Assembly: GCA_905221605.1 (NCBI GenBank)
Contig: CAJNDS010000140.1
Span: forward strand, 74,501-138,500
Reading direction: 5' to 3'
Length of the DNA stretch: 64,000 nt
DNA from: Symbiodinium natans
Lineage: Eukaryota; Sar; Dinophyceae; Suessiales; Symbiodiniaceae
Positions 58,801-64,000 of this stretch are shown in pieces (the first letter of the stretch is position 1; each line of letters begins with the position of its first letter). Position numbers and translations under genes: made by a program. The notes under the pieces are model-generated. The model had not been told where the DNA came from and made no database searches. It was given only the letters and a program-made list of their open reading frames with translations.

Positions 58801-61800
58801 ATAGGTAGAGTTCTAAGAACCTAGAAGTGGACTGTAAGAATCCTAGAAGCAGGTTATAAGTCCCTTAACTCGATCTAGTAAGGGGGCCCCTCCCTTGTAG
58901 GGCCTCTGCATTCCTGGTACCGTAGACTTAAATGGGGCTCTGCGGCGCATGTCCTGGGAGCTCGAGTAGGCCCTTGTTCCATTTTTTGAGGGGGGTCGGT
59001 TTAGGGTTTAGGGTTTAGGGTTTAGGGTTTAGGGTTTAGGGTTTAGGGTTTAGGGTTTAGGGTTTAGGGTTTAGGGTTTAGGGTTTAGGGTTTAGGGTTT
59101 AGGGTTTGAGGGGGGTTGGGTTCCCTTAGGCAGGATTTGCGAGCGAAGTGAGTTCGTGAGGATGCTGCTTCTGCAGTCCTAGAACTACAGATACCCAAAA
59201 GAACTTGCATCAGCTGGGCTACATTGCGTGTAGGCGCAGGCGAAAGGAGAATTGTTTGCCTCAAGCCGCAAGAACTAATCACTACGGGTTCCTCCAGCAG
59301 TGAAGAGTCAAGAAGCCCAAGAAAGCGCAAGACTTAAACCCTAAACCCTAAACCCTAAATCCCGACACCCCCGAGTGGACGCCCTCATAAAACCCTAGAA
59401 AGCCTGGCAGAGCCATTGCAAAGCCCATGCCTTAAGAAATCTACAGAAACTCCTCCTTAACCCTTACGGCCCAAAGCCTACAGGACCTCTCCCTTTTGAC
59501 TAACCCTAAACCCCAAACCCTATAAACCCTATAAACCCTATAAACCCTATAAACCCTATCAACCCTATCAACCCTATAAACCCTATAAACCCTATAAACC
59601 CTATAAACCCTATAAACCCTAAACCCGAACCCTCAAACCCTAAACCCTAAACCCTAAACCCCAAACCCCAAACCCCAAACCCCAAACCCCAAACCCCAAA
59701 CCCTAAACCCTAAACCCTAAACCCTAAACCCTAAACCCTAAACCCTAAACCCTAAACCCTAAACCCTAAACCCTAAACCCTACTCGCCTCTTCAGCTCTT
59801 TTGCAGGCATCGCCCTGGTGACCACCTTCTCCGGCTACTCCAGCGCTGAGAAGGCCAAAGGCATGGCTGGCAACCTGCACCTCGGGCAGCTTAGGGTTTA
59901 GGGTTTAGGGTTTAGGGTTTAGGGTTTAGGGTTTAGGGTTTAGGGTTTAGGGTTTAGGGTTTAGGGTTTAGGGTTTAGGGTTCAAAAGGTTTAGGGTTCA
60001 AAAAGGTTTAGGGTTTAGGGTTCAAAAGCGTTTAGGGCTCAGGGTCTAGGGCAGTTTGGGCTCAGGGTAGCTTTGAAGTTTAGGTTTACGTGATTCACCC
60101 TTGTGTGTGGGGTGGGGGGGGCGGGCCGCAGGAGCATTACACTGCTGGTCTTCATACCTCCCCGACGGCTGATGAAGGTTTCGGGGTTTTGAAGTTCAAC
60201 AGTTGAGGCACGTCTTCAGTCTACTGCAACATTGCACGCCCGCCTCGGCAGTTGGGGTCTCGCAGCGGCTTTCAAGGCTGCGCCCATCCCATGCACTCTG
60301 CGCTGCAGAGCCCGACTGCGCACCTGCAGATGTTGCAGCTCGTCAGAGCCCGAAGCTGCGTGAGGTGAACAAGCTCAGGCTACAGTTTCTTCAGATGCGC
60401 TCGTAGCTTCCCTCCGGACGGATATGGAAGCGGACAGAGCTGTGCAAAGCCCTGCCGAGGGCTCTTTGGCCTGGCTCTTTCTACCCCGTTTTGCTGTCAT
60501 CCACGGCGATCGCCGTGCGCTGCTGTGTGCTGGTACGCCTTGTTGCGGCCTGAGAAAAGTTTGGAGGACTGCCAAGGGCTCTCAGGGTCCAATGCCCAGC
60601 CAGGAGACCCCTCCGTATAAGGAAGGGTTTTTGGGGTGGGGTCGGGGGTCGGCTGGCGGGTGGAGTGGGTGGGCTGAGACTCGCAGGCTTCAGAGATGTG
60701 ACCTGGAAGCGTCTTTGGCAGGACGTTATAACTTTAGGTAGTGTAGCACTACTGAATAGCCTGGGAATTAGAGTGGATCGTCTGGCTGAAATGCCTCAGC
60801 AACGGACATGGTTCTTGTGCATACAGGTGCCAGGCAAATCTGCGCATATGACGAACAGCAGCCCTGTCATGTTGCTGCCTACGTTTTCTTTATCGAATCT
60901 TTCGTTCATGGCCATGTGGCGCGCACCTTGCATGCATATCATTCAGAGAAGTAGCGCGCGTACAATGTAGTACTGGCTGGAGGTCTTGCGTTTGTCGGGT
61001 CAGCTTGTCGGTCGTGTTGAAACTTTGCGGTTCAGCAAATTCACGGCACCTCGTATGAGCATGAACATCATTTTTTGCGTGAGCTTATTCAACTGCTTGC
61101 GCTGTCATCAATGCCTTTGTGATCGTGCCAGTGCAGCCTGCCTATCGCCAACCGGATATACTTGCGAGCTCTCGCTTCACGGTGTGCCCTGCTCCTCTCA
61201 ACCTCACATCACTCACATCCTGCTTAATTTGCCGAGGATTGACCAGGTGAAAGCTGCTTACCCGGGAACGAAGCCACTTGTCGTAAGAATTGCAGACGAG
61301 GTAGTCCTGATCAGTGATTTAGTTGGGATGTTCCCCCTTATGCTAACAGTCCACAATCGGGATTAGAATAGGGGGTCCTAAACTCCAAACCCTAAACCCT
61401 AAACAGGACTGTTAGTATACGGGGGAAGATCCCAGATAGTTTATGTTGGAGCATGCTACGAGCGGCTTGTCCTTCCCAGGCATCCCATGTCCCACTGCAC
61501 GAGGGTTTAGGGGTTTAGGGGTTGGGGAAGCTGGATAGAGTGTCCATTTGCCGCCCCTTTACTTACAGAATCGTACGTTTGGATTGTGACCGTAGTAGGC
61601 CTGGTCTTGGAGGAGTGAAGAGTGAGCCTCAGATCCATTTGACTTTGTAGCTCTCTGGAAGCACTGCAATTCGGACTGGCGAACGACCTAAACCCTAAAC
61701 CCCTAAGTCTCGCTTTTGCAGCCAAGGTTCGTCATGGATGAGGCCACTCAGTCTCCCAAGTGGGTTGCCTGGCAGCATCAAGGTATCAAGCGTTCACTAA

Positions 61801-62139
61801 CCTCACCCTGGTTCGAATTGTATAGGTCCCCCCCCGGGGTTGGGGGGGGTTTTGGGGAGGAGGGGGGGGGGGGGGGGGGGGGGGGGGTGGTTTGGTTTGG
61901 TTTGGGGGGGGTTTGGTTTGGTTTGGGGGTTTGGTTTTGGGACTGTTTTGGGGTTTTGGGGTTTTGGGGGGGGGTTTGGGGGGGGTGTTGGGTACGGTTG
62001 CCCTCTCCAATATCTTTTTCCTCCAATATCTTTTCCCCTCGTTGGCGAAGCAATACCGTACGGCCCTGCGCAGGAGTTCTTCGGCTACAACCCGCCTTTC
62101 ACTTTGCCCTGCTTCCGCACCAACGAGGTGGCGCTCTAC
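55747..62139 (+). CDS. SOUL/heme-binding family gene (seven exons recognised)
   Basis: SOUL/p22HBP-type proteins bind heme or tetrapyrroles; algal members are often plastid- or cytosol-located. Exons: 55747-about 55828, 56772-56865, 57380-57448, 58004-58048, 59817-59895, 61722-61782, 62051-about 62139. Family landmarks in order: NEAFWTLAGYIGA, AIAMTAPVVMTSSEKIAMTA, SEAIAMTAPVVM, GFILPSKYLKN, TTFSGYSS, WVAWQ, GYNPPFTLPCFRTNEVALY. The IAMTAPV motif occurs three times, as in some algal SOUL proteins. The first one or two exons (with the usual YEIR segment) and perhaps one exon between 58.05 and 59.8 kb are missing from my model. Spread over 6.4 kb, nearly all intron. Confidence 0.85.
56600..56720. 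mobile_element. MITE-like element, family F, in SOUL intron
   Basis: Left GGATAAGGGGGACCCTTAAA, right AAGGGTCCCCCTAATCC. Near-identical interior to 5341-5443. It ends about 50 bases before SOUL exon b. Confidence 0.8.
56772..56865 (+). CDS. SOUL exon b (double IAMTAPV)
   Basis: AIAMTAPVVMTSSEKIAMTA, PVATVALFEPL. Acceptor GTGCAG|G, donor CTAG|GTGGGC. Confidence 0.8.
57380..57448 (+). CDS. SOUL exon c (third IAMTAPV)
   Basis: 23 codons in phase 0: VMTSSEAIAMTAPVVMTDAG, MQH. Acceptor TTCAG|G, donor GTGAGC. Its similarity to exon b suggests exon duplication. Confidence 0.8.
58004..58048 (+). CDS. SOUL exon d (FILPSKY)
   Basis: GFILPSKYLKNKDWP. Acceptor CTGCAG|G, donor CCGG|GTGCCT. F.LPSKY is a SOUL landmark. 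Confidence 0.7.
58998..59107 (+). repeat. TTTAGGG heptamer array
   Basis: About fifteen perfect units, one of the longest in the window. Confidence 0.95.
59518..59782 (-). repeat. CCCTATAAA then CCCCAAA then CCCTAAA arrays
   Basis: Three homogenised repeat types in series: nine-base CCCTATAAA (with CCCTATCAA variants), seven-base CCCCAAA, then CCCTAAA, ending 34 bases before SOUL exon e. Confidence 0.95.
59817..59895 (+). CDS. SOUL exon e (FSGYSS)
   Basis: IALVTTFSGYSSAEKAKGMA, GNLHLGQLR. Acceptor TTGCAG|GC. The donor is AGG|GTTTAGGG, the first unit of a TTTAGGG array. CCCTAAA array upstream, TTTAGGG array downstream. Confidence 0.75.
59896..59983 (+). repeat. TTTAGGG array at a 5' splice site
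   Basis: About twelve perfect units starting at the SOUL exon e donor, followed by degenerate units mixed with TTCAAAAGG. Confidence 0.95.
59990..61721. other. SOUL intron with a 1.1-kb heptamer-free insert
   Basis: From about 60200 to 61320 the sequence has no heptamers and carries several short open frames (up to 126 codons) on both strands without a recognised domain; it may be an old insertion or hold an unseen exon. A family B element (61323-61435) with CCCTAAA units in its centre follows. Confidence 0.4.
61323..61435. mobile_element. MITE-like palindrome, family B, invaded by CCCTAAA
   Basis: Arms GGGATGTTCCCCCTTATGC and GTATACGGGGGAAGATCCCA; inner AACAGTCC against GGACTGTTAG. Two to three CCCTAAA units lie in the centre, to the left of the right inner arm. 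Confidence 0.8.
61722..61782 (+). CDS. SOUL exon f (PKWVAWQ)
   Basis: PRFVMDEATQSPKWVAWQHQ plus one base. Acceptor TTTTGCAG, donor AAG|GTATCA. Joins in phase to exon g (split Ala). Confidence 0.65.
61815..61992. repeat. G/T-rich tract (GGGGTTTGG-type, G homopolymers)
   Basis: Almost pure G and T on the + strand, with G runs up to about 27. Intronic between SOUL exons f and g. Source of false Gly/Trp/Phe- and Pro-rich frames. Confidence 0.95.
62051..62139 (+). CDS. SOUL exon g (YNPPFTLPCFRTNEV)
   Basis: IPYGPAQEFFGYNPPFTLPC, FRTNEVALYI. This is the C-terminal signature of SOUL proteins (YNPPWTLP..RRNEV). The frame stays open to a TAG at 62260, longer than usual, so the true end may be before 62145 or after another splice. 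Confidence 0.85.
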
Positions 62140-62584
62140 ATTAGCGAAGTGCGGCTTGGCCTTGACTATAGCCCCCTTGGGAATTATTTTGTATTTTGTT
62201 TATATACAACTCAAGAGGATATTAAAGATATTATTCTTATTAAGGTTCTGGGGGGAGTGTAGTTGACAGTAAAAGACAATTGAGGGTTTAGTGAGAGTTT
62301 AGGGTTCCCAGTCCGTGCTCAAAAGTGAGAGTTTAGTGTTTCGGGCGCCGTGCCTGCGCAGGCTAGGGGAACCTCCCCTTATTAAGCTCTTTGAAAAGCC
62401 CAACCCCTCTTTAGTGTTCGGCTTGCTTAATGGGCCATTTGGAGAACAAGTAAACCCTTCAATGGGCAAACTAGGAATGCAGTGTTTTCGAAGACTGGTT
62501 GGGGGCTTCGTATTTGATTGAAGTTGCGCTGCTGCTGGCTCTTGCACCACGATAGGGCCTGGGGAGCCTAGAGGAGGCTCCATT

Positions 62585-62632
62585 TGGGGATGTTCCCCCT
62601 TATACTAACAGTCCTTAGTACGGAGTATATAT
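62585..62632. mobile_element. family B left arm only
   Basis: GGGATGTTCCCCCTTATAC (inside GGGGATG...) and AACAGTCCTTAGTACGGAG, then (TA)n. The right arm is missing where the satellite region begins, so the satellite or a deletion cut the element. Confidence 0.7.
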
Positions 62633-62689
62633 ATATATGAAAGAGCAGCCTTTAGGGTCTATTTAGCTCATTCCTTTTTTTAATAAGCA

Positions 62690-64000
62690 GAAAATAATTT
62701 AATTTATTTAAATAAATTAAACTATTTAAATAGAGAGAGCTTAATTAAATTATTTAAATCCTACGCCCTATTTTTTTGAATAAGTAAGGCGTCGGATTTA
62801 AATAATTTAATTGGCTCTGTGCTTGTCTATACTCACCTCCCACCACAATTAAATTAATTTAAACGATTTAAACGATTTAAACGATTTAATTGGGTCCAAT
62901 TAAATCGTTTAAATCCTACGGTGCAATTAAATTATTTAATTGAGGCGTCGGATTTAAACGATTTAATTGGGCCCAATTAAATTGTTTAAATCCTACGGTC
63001 GAATTAAATTATTTAATTGAGGCGTCGGATTTAAACGATTTAATTGGACCCAATTAAATCGTTTAAATCCTACGGTCTATTTAAATTTTTTAATTGAGGC
63101 GTCGGATTTAAACGATTTAATTGGACCCAATTAAATCGTTTAAATCGTTTAAATCGTTTAAATCGTTTAAATTAATTTAATTGTGGGGGGACTCAGCCAA
63201 GCCATAAACCAATTAAATCATTTAAATCCTACGGTCTAATTAAATTATTTAATTGAGGCGTCGGATTTAAATAATTTAATTGGCTCTGTGCCTGTCTGTA
63301 CTCACCTCCCACCACAATTAAATTAATTTAAATGATTTAAACGATTTAAACGATTTAAACGATTTAATTGGGCCCAATTAAATCGTTTAAATCCTACGGT
63401 CCAATTAAATTATTTAATTGAGGCGTCGGATTTAAACGATTTAATTGGACCTAATTAAATCGTTTAAATCCTACGGTCGAATTAAATTATTTAATTGAGG
63501 CGTCGGATTTAAACGATTTAATTGGACCCAATTAAATCGTTTAAATCGTTTAAATCGTTTAAATTAATTTAATTGTGGGGGGACTCAGCCAAGCCATAAA
63601 CCAATTAAATCATGTAAATCCTACGGTCTAATTAAATTATTTAATTGAGGCGTCGGATTTAAATAATTTAATTGGCTCTGTGCCTGTCTGTATTCACCTC
63701 CCACCACAATTAAATTAATTTAAACGATTTAAACGATTTAAACGATTTAAACGATTTAATTGGGCCCAATTAAATCGTTTAAATCCTACGGTCCAATTAA
63801 ATTATTAAATTGAGGCGTCGGATTTAAACGATTTAATTGGACCCAATTAAATCGTGTAAATCCTACGGTCGAATTAAATTATTTAATTGAGGCGTCGGAT
63901 TTAAACGATTTAATTGGACCCAATTAAATCGTTTAAATCGTTTAAATCGTTTAAATCGTTTAAATTAATTTAATTGTGGGGGGACTCAGCCAAGCCATAA
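62690..64000. repeat. AT-rich satellite: 77-bp palindromic monomers in a ~392-bp higher-order repeat
   Basis: Monomer landmarks GGCGTCGGA at 62944, 63021 and 63098 give a 77-base period. Each monomer has GATTTAAACGATTTAATTGG facing CCAATTAAATCGTTTAAATC, a near-perfect palindrome, plus ATCCTACGGTC and AATTAAATTATTTAATTGAG. A higher-order unit holding GGCTCTGTGCCTGTCTGTA and TTGTGGGGGGACTCAGCC recurs at 62788, 63257 and 63649 (spacing 469 and 392; the difference is one monomer). It continues past the window end. No coding. Confidence 0.95.

Larger units (their letters stand above)
58049..59816. other. SOUL intron region: palindromes and arrays
   Basis: Includes a complex palindromic block (58734-58925: AAGGAGGGGCCCTCCTAGTA ... 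GGGGCCCCTCCCTTGTAGG), a TTTAGGG array (58998-59107), a CCCTATAAA minisatellite (59518-59615) and a CCCTAAA/CCCCAAA array (59633-59782). One missing SOUL exon may hide here; a frame near 59130-59330 is open on the minus strand only. Confidence 0.5.

Noticed and set aside
61778-62266. Gly/Trp/Phe-rich and Pro-rich frames on both strands
   Set aside because: Caused by the G/T-rich intron tract. Only the SOUL exon g part (from 62051) is coding, in a frame supported by the family signature.
1-64000. True chromosome end
   Set aside because: TTTAGGG arrays occur in both orientations all along the window with genes between them, so they are interstitial.
1-64000. Spliced-leader relic (DinoSL, ending TTTTGGCTCAAG), tRNA or rRNA genes
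   Set aside because: I looked for the leader core, GGTTCGA-type T arms and conserved rRNA blocks by eye and found none. A scan with a covariance model would be decisive.

Overview
This window looks like nuclear DNA of a dinoflagellate, most likely Symbiodiniaceae or a close relative (Suessiales). Four things point there. (i) The coding sequence I can support is cut into exons of about 40 to 350 bases and all lies on the + strand. (ii) Several reconstructed introns have GC-AG or GA-AG ends, with G as the first base after the acceptor AG, which is a known dinoflagellate trait. (iii) Two long multi-exon units match, from memory, very large multicopy protein families of Symbiodinium-type proteomes. 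(iv) The plant/alga-type telomere heptamer TTTAGGG/CCCTAAA and its variants fill the introns and spacers from end to end. No bacterial-type operons, rRNA, tRNA or CRISPR were seen.

Layout. 1-23.5 kb: many short exon-like islands of unknown function inside heptamer arrays and small inverted-repeat (MITE-like) elements, with a tandem duplication at 21.6-23.9 kb. 24-29.1 kb: exons of one or more unknown proteins (Pro/Thr repeat protein, Cys-rich plus coiled-coil protein, Lys/Arg/Glu-rich nuclear-type protein). 29.9-36.7 kb: a many-exon unit whose first part carries motifs in the order expected of a cytosine-5 methyltransferase-like fold (FELFAGQA, GPDCSSWG, VVEQP). 36.8-40.5 kb: a second many-exon unit (HGDEGRG, KGDW, CHVC, DPAH...GWGKDL, WSDEDF) that I compare, as inference, with tnp2/Plavaka-type transposases. 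41-42 kb: a third copy of the 21.6 kb repeat. 44.7-47.4 kb: a thiamine pyrophosphokinase gene recovered from six exons with in-phase splicing. 48-55 kb: mostly repeats, with two unidentified coding islands. 55.7-62.1 kb: a SOUL/heme-binding-protein gene recovered from seven exons. 62.6-64 kb: an AT-rich satellite of 77-bp palindromic monomers in a higher-order repeat of about 392 bp.

The strongest structural observation is about introns. Exons tend to be preceded by CCCTAAA and followed by TTTAGGG, so the two ends of an intron are inverted repeats of each other and could pair as a hairpin. The heptamer itself supplies splice signals (GTTTAG donor, TTTAG|G acceptor) at several junctions. Alongside this, at least eight families of short palindromic elements sit in the introns, often directly beside exons, and one 194-bp intron is mostly a single such element.

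Limits: exon ends were placed by eye from reading frame, phase and protein likeness. Transcription starts, ends and exact gene boundaries are mostly unknown, and single-base frameshifts seen in two places could be sequence errors or decay.
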